This document shows, one piece after another, positions 1 to 8,564 of a stretch of 64,000 nucleotides of DNA. The notes under the pieces were generated by a model that made no database searches, was not told the origin of the DNA, and was given only the letters and a program-made list of their open reading frames with translations. Location of the stretch: contig NZ_QAYG01000005.1 of the NCBI RefSeq assembly GCF_003053845.1, positions 186,001 to 250,000 on the forward strand, given 5' to 3'. A program made the position numbers and the translations under genes. This stretch comes from Breoghania corrubedonensis (GTDB lineage Bacteria > Pseudomonadota > Alphaproteobacteria > Rhizobiales > Stappiaceae). Every line of letters begins with the position of its first letter. Position 1 is the first letter of the stretch.

Positions 1-1
1 G

Positions 2-847
2 CTCGCCTATATCGAGGGACGGGCGGACGAGGCCCGCACGTTGTTTGAGGATTTCGATCCGCTTTCGCTCGAACCGGGGCTCGGCGGCCAGGTCGCGCTG
101 GTGCGCGCGGCATTGCTGGTCCACGACGATCCGGCCGAAGCGATCCGCATGCTTGATGTCGCGCGCCTGCTGATGCCGGGAACGCTGGTGGAAGAGGCGG
201 CATTGCGCCGCGAGGTCTTCCTCGTCGGAAAGCTCGGCGATCTGGAGAAGTTCCAGTCGTTGTCGCTGAACTATCTCCGGCGTTACCGGGGGTCCGTTTA
301 TGGCGGGGATTTCCGCCGTCGCTTCGCCGCCGCGCTGGACTCGCTGGGCTTCGCCGACAGCGCCACCCGGTTTGCGCTTCTGGAGAGCCTGCTCGCCGAG
401 TTCGATATCGACAGCCGGCGTACGCTCTACATCGCGCTTGCCCACCATGCGCTCGTCAAGGGACAGCTCGAGATCGTGCGCAAGGCGACCGACATCGCGA
501 CCCCGCTTGCCATGGCCGGCACCGACGAGGCTCTGCGGCTGAAGCTCTATCGGGCCGGCGCCCTGATCGGCAAGGACGACGTCAAGGAGGCGCTTTCGCT
601 GTTGTGGTCGATTGACCGCAAGCGTCTCGACCCCGAAGAAACCGAGCTGCTCGACGCGATCTTCGCGCGCATCAATCAGGTGCGATACTGGCCCGATCCC
701 CCAAAGGGAACGAACGGGTCCCTCAGCCCGGTCACAGTGACGGCGACACCGGACGCCCCCTCATGGGAAACGCCGCTGATGAAGCGCGCCGGTTCGGATA
801 TCGATGACGCGAAGGCCGACCTCGAAAAAGCTACCCGGAGACCTTGA
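2..847 (+). CDS. motC: MotC chemotaxis/motility protein, C-terminal part (5' end outside window)
   Basis: The reading frame is open from the left edge of the window, so this is the last 281 codons of a longer gene. The product resembles rhizobial MotC, a periplasmic motility protein that acts with MotB in the flagellar motor. The visible part is alpha-helical and repeat-like (segments around AEAIRMLDVARLLMPG and LSLNYLRRYRGS), with a Pro/Thr-rich tail. It ends two bases before the fliK start, as expected in a motB-motC-fliK operon. The name rests on similarity to the MotC family and on gene order. The signal peptide and N-terminal part cannot be seen here. Confidence 0.8.
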   Translation, partial: LAYIEGRADEARTLFEDFDPLSLEPGLGGQVALVRAALLVHDDPAEAIRMLDVARLLMPGTLVEEAALRREVFLVGKLGDLEKFQSLSLNYLRRYRGSVYGGDFRRRFAAALDSLGFADSATRFALLESLLAEFDIDSRRTLYIALAHHALVKGQLEIVRKATDIATPLAMAGTDEALRLKLYRAGALIGKDDVKEALSLLWSIDRKRLDPEETELLDAIFARINQVRYWPDPPKGTNGSLSPVTVTATPDAPSWETPLMKRAGSDIDDAKADLEKATRRP

Positions 848-849
848 AC

Positions 850-2127
850 ATGCAACTTCCCCAGAGCCTCGCGAAGCCGGCCGGTTCGGCAACGGCCGGT
901 GTCGATGCCAAGTCCTCCGGATCACGCACCACCGAGGACACAGCCGACGGCGGCTTCACCGCGATGATGCGCCTCCTGAAGAAGGGCGGTTCGGACGAAG
1001 GTGCGAAGAGTGGAGGAGCGACGGACGATGCCGTCTCGCACGACGCGAAGGCCGGTGAGGACACAGCCCGGACCGCAACCACCTCGGCTCTGGCCCGGTT
1101 CCTTGGCATGAAGGGCCCGAAAGACGGCGGCGAAGGATCGGCTTCCGGCACCGCTGGCGAGGACCCCGATGCCACGCCGGCGGATGTTTCCGGCGACGGC
1201 GCGGACAAGGCCGCAGGCAAGACGGAAAACACGGTGCCTGGGACCATGTCGGGCGCTGTCGACCTTGCGACGCGGCTTGCGGCCGCCATCCAGGGCAAGG
1301 ACGGCGGGCCCTCGGCGCACGGGGCCGGATCGGCGATTTCCGAGCGACTGGCGCAGGCGCAGTCCTCGCAGGCGAGCGAAGCCGGAAAGACACAGGACGG
1401 CGACACACTCTTTTCGCGCTTCGCGGTGAAGCCCGAGGCGGTGGGCGCGGGCGATGCGAAGGCGTCGCTCAAGGCCTCCACACGGATCACCGCCGACAGC
1501 ATCGAAGTGGTTCGCCAGGAGACCCATTTCGCCCCCTCCATGCGCATCCCGCCGATCCAGCAGGTCGGCGAGGCGATGACGAAGGCGCTCGCGAACACGC
1601 AGGCGACGCAGGGAAACCCCTCGACTTTCATCGACACCAACACGGCGCTCGGCCAGTCATCCGGCCCGACGGTGAAGATCCTGGAGATCAAGCTTCAGCC
1701 GGAAGAGCTCGGCACGGTGCGCGTCACCATGCGCATGGTCGACGACACCTTGCAGGTGGACGTGCGTTCGGCGAACCCGCAGACCGTCGAACTGCTGCAA
1801 AAGGACAAGCACCTGCTTGACCGATTGCTGCATTCGGCGGGCTACAAGGCGGACCACGTCTCCATTCAGGCGATGGACGGTGATCGTTCGCCCTTCCAGA
1901 TCGGGTCGACGGCCAATGCGCAGAACAACGCGCAGGGCTCGTTGCTGGCAGGCGGGCGCGGTGACGGTCAGCCCGGCGGCGCGGCGTCGAACGGGGAGGG
2001 CGGCCGCGGCACCGGGTCTGACGGCGGCGGACGTGGTGACGGGACTGCGGAAAACGGAGAGAATACTCATGGCGGCGAGGATCGCGGTTACGACCGTCGC
2101 GCTGACGGCGGCGCTCTCTATCTCTAG
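850..2127 (+). CDS. fliK: Flagellar hook-length control protein FliK (rhizobial MotD)
   Basis: A 425-residue protein. The N-terminal 220 residues are low-complexity (Ala, Gly, Asp, Lys), as in FliK rulers. Residues about 270-350 form the C-terminal hook-control domain, visible as LEIKLQPEELGTVRVTMRM followed by a helix that reads ELLQKDKHLLDRLL. The tail is Gly-rich. FliK measures hook length and switches export specificity through FlhB; in rhizobia the same protein was first named MotD. ATG 850 is preferred over an in-frame TTG at 844. The gene follows motC directly, and its 3' end overlaps the transglycosylase gene by 59 bp. Confidence 0.85.
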   Translation: MQLPQSLAKPAGSATAGVDAKSSGSRTTEDTADGGFTAMMRLLKKGGSDEGAKSGGATDDAVSHDAKAGEDTARTATTSALARFLGMKGPKDGGEGSASGTAGEDPDATPADVSGDGADKAAGKTENTVPGTMSGAVDLATRLAAAIQGKDGGPSAHGAGSAISERLAQAQSSQASEAGKTQDGDTLFSRFAVKPEAVGAGDAKASLKASTRITADSIEVVRQETHFAPSMRIPPIQQVGEAMTKALANTQATQGNPSTFIDTNTALGQSSGPTVKILEIKLQPEELGTVRVTMRMVDDTLQVDVRSANPQTVELLQKDKHLLDRLLHSAGYKADHVSIQAMDGDRSPFQIGSTANAQNNAQGSLLAGGRGDGQPGGAASNGEGGRGTGSDGGGRGDGTAENGENTHGGEDRGYDRRADGGALYL

Positions 2128-2671
2128 CGCGTTCGTTCCCGCTCTCGCCGTGCCCGGTCTCGGCGCGGGGACAGCGGCTGCAATGAACATCTGCGAGCGC
2201 GAGATGGTCGCGGCCTCGCGCCGTTACGGCGTTCCGCTGGGCGTGCTCTATTCGGTCGGCCTGACGGAAACGGGCCGCAAGGACTCGCTCCAGCCCTATG
2301 CCCTCAACATCGAGGGTGAGGCGAGGTTCGCGAAATCGGCACGCGAGGCGGAGGCGATCTTTCTGCAGGCGCGCGGACAGGGAAAACGGCTGATCGATCT
2401 CGGCTGCATGCAGATCAACCACCACTACCACGCCAGCCAGTTTTCCTCGGTTTCGCAGATGCTGGAACCACGCGCCAACGTCCAGTACGCGGCGCGCTTC
2501 CTGAAGCAGCTGCGCGCGAGACAGGGCTCGTGGACGATGGCGGTCGCGCGCTATCATGCCGGGCCCGACAACGACGCCGCCCAGAAGCGTTACGTCTGCC
2601 GGGTGATCACCAACATGGTGGCCTCCGGTTTCGGCACATGGACGCGCGCCGCGCGCGAGTTCTGTCGATAG
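2069..2671 (+). CDS. Periplasmic lytic transglycosylase of the flagellar operon
   Basis: A 200-residue protein with a hydrophobic N-terminal signal segment (about residues 4-33) and a soluble lytic transglycosylase (SLT) domain. Typical SLT signatures are visible: a candidate catalytic Glu in SVGLTETG, then DLGCMQINHHYH, then AVARYHAG. Such enzymes open the peptidoglycan for the flagellar rod. In this lineage FlgJ lacks its own muramidase domain, so a separate enzyme is needed; the rod-binding half is at 11884. The start at 2069 has a GGAGA ribosome site nine bases upstream. A longer frame reaching further into fliK is less likely because it would place the signal peptide internally. Confidence 0.8.
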   Translation: MAARIAVTTVALTAALSISSAFVPALAVPGLGAGTAAAMNICEREMVAASRRYGVPLGVLYSVGLTETGRKDSLQPYALNIEGEARFAKSAREAEAIFLQARGQGKRLIDLGCMQINHHYHASQFSSVSQMLEPRANVQYAARFLKQLRARQGSWTMAVARYHAGPDNDAAQKRYVCRVITNMVASGFGTWTRAAREFCR

Positions 2672-2763
2672 ACCGCAAGGATGCCGCTTTCCGGCAGCCC
2701 TTCGGGAAGTGAGCGCCCGGCGCCCCTTCGCAAGCCTTCATGAAAATCCGGCAAATCCGCAAT

Positions 2764-2796
2764 CCCGGCACCCCTTTGGGGTGTCGGGCTTTCTTT
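2764..2796 (+). terminator. Rho-independent terminator after the transglycosylase gene
   Basis: An 11-bp stem (2764-2774 with 2778-2788, one G-U pair) and a three-base loop are followed by CTTTCTTT. This would end the motC-fliK-transglycosylase transcript and implies that flgE has its own promoter. Apart from this hairpin and the motif at 2910, the 2672-2973 gap shows nothing. Confidence 0.8.
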
Positions 2797-2909
2797 GCCG
2801 ACTTTAGAAAAGCTACAGAATAGAGCGTGGCACATGCGGGCAGATATCTTCCCGATACGCGAAAACTAAAATTTGAGTAAAAAAATAATCCGCATGGAAA
2901 CTCCCAATA

Positions 2910-2929
2910 CAAGCCTCGCGCAAGTTTGA
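2910..2929 (+). promoter_or_regulatory. Flagellar promoter-like motif upstream of flgE
   Basis: The sequence CAAGCCTCGCGCAAGTTTGA ends 44 bases before the flgE start. A near copy lies before flhA (8498), and shorter matches lie before motA (19559, minus strand) and the FlgJ-like gene (11817), at similar distances. It follows a terminator, as expected for a promoter or activator site. Function is inferred from recurrence and position only. Confidence 0.5.
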
Positions 2930-2973
2930 ACAAGCCAAATGCTCGGGACAAGTCTGGAAAACGGAGTCTTTCC

Positions 2974-4245
2974 ATGAGCCTTTTTGGAGTTATGCGCACG
3001 GGCGTGTCCGGCATGAACGCGCAGTCGAGCAAGCTCGGCACCGTCGCCGACAACATCGCCAATTCCAGCACCACCGGTTACAAGCGCGCGGAATCGGAAT
3101 TCTCCTCCCAGGTCCTGTCGCAGGGCTCCGGCAGCTACAATTCCGGCGGCGTGAAGGCGACGACCGTCTATTCGATCTCGGAAGGCGGTGCGATCAACTA
3201 CACGACGTCCGGCCTCGATCTGGCGATCGACGGGTCCGGCTTCTTCGTCGTCGCCGATGAGGATGGCACGTCGGCGCTGACGCGGGCGGGGTCCTTCGTG
3301 GTCGACAACAAGGGGTATCTCGTCAACACGGCCGGCTACTACCTTCAGGGCTATCCGGTCGATGACAATGGCAACGTCTCCACCGTGGCCAACGGCACCG
3401 GCGGGCTCGAGAGGATCAACGTCTCGCAGAACACGCTCGAGGCGACGCCGACCGACGAAGCGCTGCTGTGGGCGAACGTACCGGAAGATGCGACCGTGGT
3501 GACCGGCGACACGCCGGCGGCGAACCTCGCCACATCCACCTATTCGGCCAAGACGTCGATCACCGTCTATGACAATCTCGGCAACGAACTGACGCTGGAT
3601 GTCTACTACACCAAGCTCTCCGAGACGGGCACGGACTCCGACTGGGAGATCACCGTCTACAATGCCGCCGATGCGGCGGCCGGCGGCGGCTTTCCCTACA
3701 CCTCGCCCGCGCTTTCCACCGATACCTTCACCTTCGACGTCACCACGGGCGATCTGACGGCGACGAGCCCGACGGCGCTCAACATCACCATTCCCAACGG
3801 CGGCACCTTCGATATCGACATGTCGAAGATGACCTATCTGAACGCCGATTTCTCCGTCACCGAGGTCAACACCAACGGCAACGCGCCAAGCGCGGTGGAG
3901 TCGGTGGAGTTCGACGACGACGGCACGCTTTACGCGGTCTACGCCAACGGCGCGCGCAAGGCGCTTTACAAGGTTCCGGTCGCCGATGTGGCGAGCCCGG
4001 ACAAGCTGACCCCGGTTTCCGGCAACGTCTATCAGGTCTCCAACGATTCCGGCGACATGATCATCGGCTTTGCGGGCAAGGGCGGCATGGGCTCCATCGA
4101 GGTGGGCGCGCTGGAGGCATCCAACGTCGATCTCGCCACCGAGCTCACCTCTATGATCGAGGCGCAGCGCACCTACACCGCGAATTCGAAGGTCTTCCAG
4201 GCGGGATCCGACCTGCTGGAAACCCTCGTCAACATGGCTCGCTAG
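2974..4245 (+). CDS. flgE: Flagellar hook protein FlgE
   Basis: A 423-residue hook subunit. The N-terminus (SLFGVMRTGVSGMNAQ, then VADNIANSSTTGYKRAESEF) is the conserved flagellar basal-body/rod motif. The C-terminus (SMIEAQRTYTANSKVFQAGS) is the matching coiled-coil end. The middle is a variable surface domain rich in Thr, Asp and Gly. ATG 2974 is preceded by ACGGAG at good spacing, which is why an in-frame TTG at 2926 is rejected. It heads the flgE-flgK-flgL-flaF-flbT-flgD-fliQ run. Confidence 0.93.
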   Translation: MSLFGVMRTGVSGMNAQSSKLGTVADNIANSSTTGYKRAESEFSSQVLSQGSGSYNSGGVKATTVYSISEGGAINYTTSGLDLAIDGSGFFVVADEDGTSALTRAGSFVVDNKGYLVNTAGYYLQGYPVDDNGNVSTVANGTGGLERINVSQNTLEATPTDEALLWANVPEDATVVTGDTPAANLATSTYSAKTSITVYDNLGNELTLDVYYTKLSETGTDSDWEITVYNAADAAAGGGFPYTSPALSTDTFTFDVTTGDLTATSPTALNITIPNGGTFDIDMSKMTYLNADFSVTEVNTNGNAPSAVESVEFDDDGTLYAVYANGARKALYKVPVADVASPDKLTPVSGNVYQVSNDSGDMIIGFAGKGGMGSIEVGALEASNVDLATELTSMIEAQRTYTANSKVFQAGSDLLETLVNMAR

Positions 4246-4294
4246 GCGAGCCTCGTCCGTAACAATCGCCCCAGTGATACGAGAGATTTGACAG

Positions 4295-5776
4295 ATGAGC
4301 CTATCCGTAGCTCTTCGGGTCGCCCAGTCCGCGCTTGCCGCGCGCCAGTCCGAAACCGCGACGACGTCTCGCAATATCGCCGGGGCCTCGCAGGCCGGTT
4401 ATTCGCGCAAGAGCGTGCTTTTGAGCACACTTGTGACAGATTCCGGCCAGAGCGGCGGTGTCAAGGTGGCGGGCATTGGCCGAACCACCAATTCCGCCCT
4501 CTATTCCACGCTGCTCACCTCGACCTCCGTGGCGAGCGGGCAGGATGCGGTGCTCTCCGGGTTGCAACGCCTGGAAGAGACGATCGGCGACACGAAGCTC
4601 GAGACCTCGCCAGCCGCCTATCTCGGCAGTCTCCAGACCGCGTTGCAGAGTTACGCTTCCGATCCGGCGGACCCCATTCTCGCCCAATCGGCGCTGAGCG
4701 CCGCCAGGAACATGGCGACCAACCTCAACGAGGCGTCCGATCTCGTTCAGAGCGTCCGCTCGGACGCGGATGCGGACATCTCCACCTCGGTCGACAACAT
4801 CAACGCGCTGCTCTCCCAGCTGGAGGATCTCAACAGCATCATCGTCAAGGGCACCCAGAACGGGGCGGACATCACCGATGCCCTCGATACCCGGGATCAG
4901 GTGCTGCTGTCGCTGTCGGAGGAAATCGGCATCACGACGCTGAACCGGGAAGACGGAGACATCGTCGTCTACACCGACAGCGGTGTGACGCTGTTCGAAA
5001 CGACCGCGCGCGACGTCTCCTTTGTGCCGACCTCGACCTACCAGGCGGCAACCGTTGGCAACGCCATCTATGTCGACGGCGTGCCGGTTACCGGCGAAGA
5101 CGCCATCATGCCGATTTCCAGCGGCAAGCTTTTCGGCCTCACGGAACTGCGCGACAAGGACGCCACGACGTACCAGAGCCAGCTCGACGAGATTGCGCGC
5201 GGACTGATCGAGGCCTTCGCGGAAAGCGACCAGAGCGGTGGTGGCGGTCCGGATCAGGCGGGGCTCTTCACCTATTCGGGCGGTCCGGGGCTTCCGCCCG
5301 CCTCGACGCTGATCACAGGGCTTGCCAGCGACATTCAGATCAACGTGTCGGTCGATCCCGATCAGGGCGGCAACATCGATCTGTTGCGCGACGGTGGCAT
5401 GGCGGGCGCGGCCTACGACTACAACCCCGGCGATCTCGCTGCCTACTCCGACCGCTTGCAGGAATACCTGAGCGCCTTCGACGAACCGCGTGTCTTCGAC
5501 GCCGGCGTTCAACTCGATGCCACGGACACGCTGACGGGCTTTGCCGCCTCTTCCGTGAGCTGGCTCGAAGCCGCCCGGAAGTCGGCGGACTCCGACATGG
5601 AGGTCCAGACCGTCATCGTCGAGCGAACCGCTCAATCCCTCTCCAACGCCACAGGCGTCAACATCGACGAGGAGATGACCCTCCTCCTCGATATCGAACG
5701 CGGGTACTCCGCCGCGGCCAAGCTGATCGCGGCCGTCGACGAGATGCTCGACGATCTCTTCTCAACCATAAGGTAG
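4295..5776 (+). CDS. flgK: Flagellar hook-filament junction protein FlgK (HAP1)
   Basis: A 493-residue protein with the HAP1 N-terminus (LRVAQSALAARQSETATTSR, then NIAGASQAGYSRKS) and C-terminus (SLSNATGVNIDEEMTLLLDI, then ERGYSAAAKLI). It forms the first junction ring between hook and filament. GAGAGA eight bases upstream supports ATG 4295. A long open frame in another phase crosses this gene but belongs to flgL only in its last third. It sits 49 bp after flgE and 8 bp before flgL. Confidence 0.92.
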   Translation: MSLSVALRVAQSALAARQSETATTSRNIAGASQAGYSRKSVLLSTLVTDSGQSGGVKVAGIGRTTNSALYSTLLTSTSVASGQDAVLSGLQRLEETIGDTKLETSPAAYLGSLQTALQSYASDPADPILAQSALSAARNMATNLNEASDLVQSVRSDADADISTSVDNINALLSQLEDLNSIIVKGTQNGADITDALDTRDQVLLSLSEEIGITTLNREDGDIVVYTDSGVTLFETTARDVSFVPTSTYQAATVGNAIYVDGVPVTGEDAIMPISSGKLFGLTELRDKDATTYQSQLDEIARGLIEAFAESDQSGGGGPDQAGLFTYSGGPGLPPASTLITGLASDIQINVSVDPDQGGNIDLLRDGGMAGAAYDYNPGDLAAYSDRLQEYLSAFDEPRVFDAGVQLDATDTLTGFAASSVSWLEAARKSADSDMEVQTVIVERTAQSLSNATGVNIDEEMTLLLDIERGYSAAAKLIAAVDEMLDDLFSTIR

Positions 5777-5784
5777 TTGTCGCG

Positions 5785-6834
5785 ATGAAAACGACCTTCG
5801 TTTCCTCATACACCCTGTCGAATTCCTCGCGCAGCGTCCTGATGCAGCAGGCGAGCAACCTCTCGAAGCTGCAAACGGAGCTGTCGACGCGTCGCAAGGC
5901 CGATGTCGGGCTCGATCTTGGCAGCGGCACAGGCGAGGCGGTGACCCTGCGTTCCGAATACAACCGCCTGAACGCCATCATGGACACGAACGCACTGGTC
6001 GCCTCGCGTCTTGATGTGACGCAGGCCGCTCTCGACGACGTCCTGTCCACGGCGGAGAATTTCCTCTCGACCCTGGTCGGCGTATCCGACACGTCCGGCA
6101 GTTCTTCCGTGGCCCAGGGAGAGGGCAAGGCAGGGCTCGATCTCCTCGTCGCCCGGCTCAACACGCAGCTGAACGGCAGCTACATCTTCGCCGGGCTGAA
6201 CACCGACGTGAGCCCGATCGCGGACTATTTCGGAACGCCGGCGGGATCGAACAAGACGGCCGTCGACACGGCCTTCAACACCTTCTTCGGCTTCAATCAG
6301 GACGATCCGGCCGTTGCGAACATCTCCGCCGCCGACATGGAGACGTTCCTCGACGGTGACTTCGCCGCGCTCTTCGACAATCCCGCCTGGGGCAACGACT
6401 GGTCCAGTGCGTCCGACCAGAGCATCCGCAGCCGGATTTCGACCAGCGAACTGGCCGAGACATCGGTGAGTGCCAACGAGGACGCGTTCCGTCAGCTGGC
6501 CGAGGCCTTCTCGATGGTTGCGGATCTGGGAACATCTGAACTGGGCGAGGGCGCCTACCAGGCGCTCACCGACAAGGCGAGCAAGCTTCTGGGAGAGGCG
6601 ATCGCCGGGGTCACGGACCTGATGGCGGACATGGGCACCGCGCAGGAGCGGGTCTCCAATGCCAGCGAACGGCTCTCCATCCAGACCAACATTCTGAACG
6701 AGCGTATCAACGAACTGGAGAGCGTCGACCCGACGGAGACCGCTGTGCGGCTGCAGAATGCCGTCGACCAGATGGAGACCACCTACGCGGTCACGGCCCG
6801 GCTCAGTCAGCTGAGCCTGATCAATTACCTCTAA
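5785..6834 (+). CDS. flgL: Flagellar hook-filament junction protein FlgL (HAP3)
   Basis: A 349-residue flagellin-family junction protein. It starts with a flagellin-like helix (SYTLSNSSRSVLMQQASNL) and ends with the coiled-coil return helix (AVDQMETTYAVTARLSQLSL). FlgL joins FlgK to flagellin. The start at 5785 follows flgK by 8 bp. The frame stays open far upstream across flgK, but that extension is out of frame with the real FlgK and has no meaning. Confidence 0.9.
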   Translation: MKTTFVSSYTLSNSSRSVLMQQASNLSKLQTELSTRRKADVGLDLGSGTGEAVTLRSEYNRLNAIMDTNALVASRLDVTQAALDDVLSTAENFLSTLVGVSDTSGSSSVAQGEGKAGLDLLVARLNTQLNGSYIFAGLNTDVSPIADYFGTPAGSNKTAVDTAFNTFFGFNQDDPAVANISAADMETFLDGDFAALFDNPAWGNDWSSASDQSIRSRISTSELAETSVSANEDAFRQLAEAFSMVADLGTSELGEGAYQALTDKASKLLGEAIAGVTDLMADMGTAQERVSNASERLSIQTNILNERINELESVDPTETAVRLQNAVDQMETTYAVTARLSQLSLINYL

Positions 6835-6851
6835 TTTCCCGAAAGGTGCCG

Positions 6852-6874
6852 GGTGCGGGCCGCGGGCCCGCACC
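6852..6874 (+). other. Strong hairpin between flgL and flaF
   Basis: A perfect 9-bp stem (GGTGCGGGC / GCCCGCACC) with a 5-base loop lies in the 64-bp gap between flgL and flaF. No U-run follows, so a simple intrinsic terminator is unlikely. It could be an mRNA processing or stability element that sets the ratio of hook-junction genes to flaF/flbT. Confidence 0.5.
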
Positions 6875-6898
6875 GCGTCCACAGGCAAAGGTGTGTCT

Positions 6899-7246
6899 AT
6901 GTACAACTTCTCGTATGCCGAAACGCTTGACGAATTCTGCGTCGATGCGCGCGGAAACGAAAGGCAGGCAATGGGAGTGATCATCGAGCAGCTGCAGGCT
7001 GCCAAGGAAAAGGGGCGGCGGTCCAGAGAAGCGATCGAGGCCATCTACAACACCCGCCGGGTCTGGGCCTACCTCATCGATGATCTGTCGAACGAGAGGA
7101 ACGAGTTGCCGGTGGCCCTGCGCGCCGATCTGATCTCGATCGGGCTGTGGGTGATGAAGGAACTGGAGGCGATCCGCACGGAACAATCGGAGAGCTTCGA
7201 CGGTCTCATCCAGATAAACACCATGATCCGGGACGGGCTCGCATGA
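6899..7246 (+). CDS. flaF: Flagellar biosynthesis regulator FlaF
   Basis: A 115-residue FlaF-family protein (YNFSYAETLDEFCVDARGNE; RVWAYLIDDLSNERNELPVA). In alphaproteobacteria FlaF is needed for flagellin synthesis or secretion and acts against FlbT. ATG 6899 fits the usual FlaF N-terminus and lies seven bases after AAAGG; an in-frame GTG at 6893 would add two residues. Its stop overlaps the flbT start in an ATGA, so the two are translationally coupled. Confidence 0.9.
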   Translation: MYNFSYAETLDEFCVDARGNERQAMGVIIEQLQAAKEKGRRSREAIEAIYNTRRVWAYLIDDLSNERNELPVALRADLISIGLWVMKELEAIRTEQSESFDGLIQINTMIRDGLA

Positions 7247-7665
7247 CCAAATCGATCAACCTTGTCCTGAAGGCGGGCGAACGGCTGTTCATCAACGGCG
7301 CGGTCCTGCGCTTCAATCGCAAGACCACGGTGGAGCTGATGAGCGACGCGGTGTTCCTGCTCGAAGGCCACGTGATCCAGCCGCACGAGACGACGACGCC
7401 GCTGCGTCAGATCTATTTCGCGCTCCAGACCATGCTGATGGACCCGAACACGGTCGGGCCGGCGCGCGGCCTCGCCGCCTCGCTGATCGAGGCGGCACAG
7501 AGGACGTTCTCCAACCTGGAAATCCTGAACGGGCTCGACCAGGTGGGCCTGTTGCTGGAGACGGGCCGCTATTTCGACGCCATGAAGATCATTCGCGGTC
7601 TCTATGCGACCGAGGAGGCGATCATGGCAAATAAGTCCGAAACCGCCTCGATCCGGGCGGCATGA
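7243..7665 (+). CDS. flbT: Flagellin mRNA repressor FlbT
   Basis: A 140-residue FlbT-family protein (LVLKAGERLFINGAVLRFNR; FLLEGHVIQPHETTTPLRQI). In Caulobacter FlbT binds the flagellin mRNA 5' leader and destabilises it until the hook is finished. The start is fixed by the ATGA overlap with flaF. The family is restricted to alphaproteobacteria, which helps place the organism. Confidence 0.9.
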   Translation: MTKSINLVLKAGERLFINGAVLRFNRKTTVELMSDAVFLLEGHVIQPHETTTPLRQIYFALQTMLMDPNTVGPARGLAASLIEAAQRTFSNLEILNGLDQVGLLLETGRYFDAMKIIRGLYATEEAIMANKSETASIRAA

Positions 7666-7678
7666 AGGAGCAGGGAAG

Positions 7679-8086
7679 ATGACGACCACATCCACCAGCT
7701 ACGCGACGACGACACCCAACACGTCGACGCCTGCGACATCCTCCGCGCTTGAGGACCTGACGCTCGATTACGACGCGTTCCTGACGCTGATGATCCAGCA
7801 GATGAAGAACCAGGATCCGACCGATCCGATGGATTCCACCGAGCAGCTGTCGCAGCTTGCGACCTTCTCGCAGGTCGAACAGTCGATCCAGACCAACTCC
7901 AAGCTGGATTCGCTGCTAACGAACCTGTCGTTCTCCCAGGCCGGCGATCTGATCGGCCGCACGGCGACGGCGGCCAACGGCACCACGGGCGTGATCACCT
8001 CCGTTGAAGTCTACAGCGACGGCACCGTGCTGGGGCTGGAAGACGGGTCCGGCATCCTGCTCGGCCCCGGTGTGGCGATTTCCTGA
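7679..8086 (+). CDS. flgD: Flagellar hook-capping protein FlgD (short form)
   Basis: A 135-residue hook scaffold protein. The conserved N-terminal region is clear (DYDAFLTLMIQQMKNQDPTD, then STEQLSQLATFSQVEQS). The C-terminal Ig/tudor-like cap region of enterobacterial FlgD (over 200 residues) is missing, which is usual in rhizobial FlgD. AAGGAG eight bases before ATG 7679 fixes the start. Confidence 0.9.
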   Translation: MTTTSTSYATTTPNTSTPATSSALEDLTLDYDAFLTLMIQQMKNQDPTDPMDSTEQLSQLATFSQVEQSIQTNSKLDSLLTNLSFSQAGDLIGRTATAANGTTGVITSVEVYSDGTVLGLEDGSGILLGPGVAIS

Positions 8087-8087
8087 C

Positions 8088-8354
8088 ATGAACGAGGCAG
8101 ACGCACTCGATCTGGTCCGCAACGCCATCTGGGCGATCATCGTCGGAGCGGCACCTGCGATTGTGCCGGCGATGATCGTCGGCGTGACCATCGCGCTCAT
8201 GCAGGCGCTGACCCAGGTGCAGGAGGTCACCCTGACCTTCATCCCGAAAATCGTCGCCATCCTGGTGATGATCGTGATCGCGGGCCCCTTCATCGGCGCC
8301 CAGATCTACGCCTTCACCGCGCTCGCCTATTCGCACATCGAGACCGGGTTCTAG
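8088..8354 (+). CDS. fliQ: Flagellar export apparatus membrane protein FliQ
   Basis: An 88-residue protein with two hydrophobic segments (about residues 14-36 and 52-76) and the FliQ core QALTQVQEVTLTFIPKI. It is part of the export gate in the inner membrane with FliP and FliR. It starts one base after the flgD stop. About 210 bp separate it from flhA, where a second promoter-like motif sits. Confidence 0.92.
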   Translation: MNEADALDLVRNAIWAIIVGAAPAIVPAMIVGVTIALMQALTQVQEVTLTFIPKIVAILVMIVIAGPFIGAQIYAFTALAYSHIETGF

Positions 8355-8497
8355 GAAGCGGTTTCGCGGAAGGCGCGGAGGCGGCGGAACCGAGAACGTG
8401 GCCCGTCCTGAGAAGCAGGTGCGGGCCGCGTCTCGCAGGATGGGCCGCTCGCACGTGCGCGCCCTGCCTCCTCGCACCGTGTCCCTCTCTCCCCACG

Positions 8498-8517
8498 CCA
8501 CCCTCGCGCAAGCTTGA
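8498..8517 (+). promoter_or_regulatory. Flagellar promoter-like motif upstream of flhA
   Basis: The core at 8502-8517, CCTCGCGCAAGCTTGA, matches the flgE-upstream motif at 15 of 16 positions and ends 47 bases before the flhA start, versus 44 for flgE. It lies in the only sizeable gap of the fliQ-flhA region. It is a candidate promoter or activator-binding element; role inferred. Confidence 0.5.
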
Positions 8518-8564
8518 GCGCGCAATAGTTCCTTCCAACGCAAATGCGCTCAAGAGGAGATGGC

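Noticed and set aside
4288-6834. An 848-codon open frame spanning flgK and flgL
   Set aside because: Its first two-thirds lie in the wrong phase over flgK and read as low-complexity Arg/Ala-rich sequence; only the part from 5785 is a real gene (flgL).
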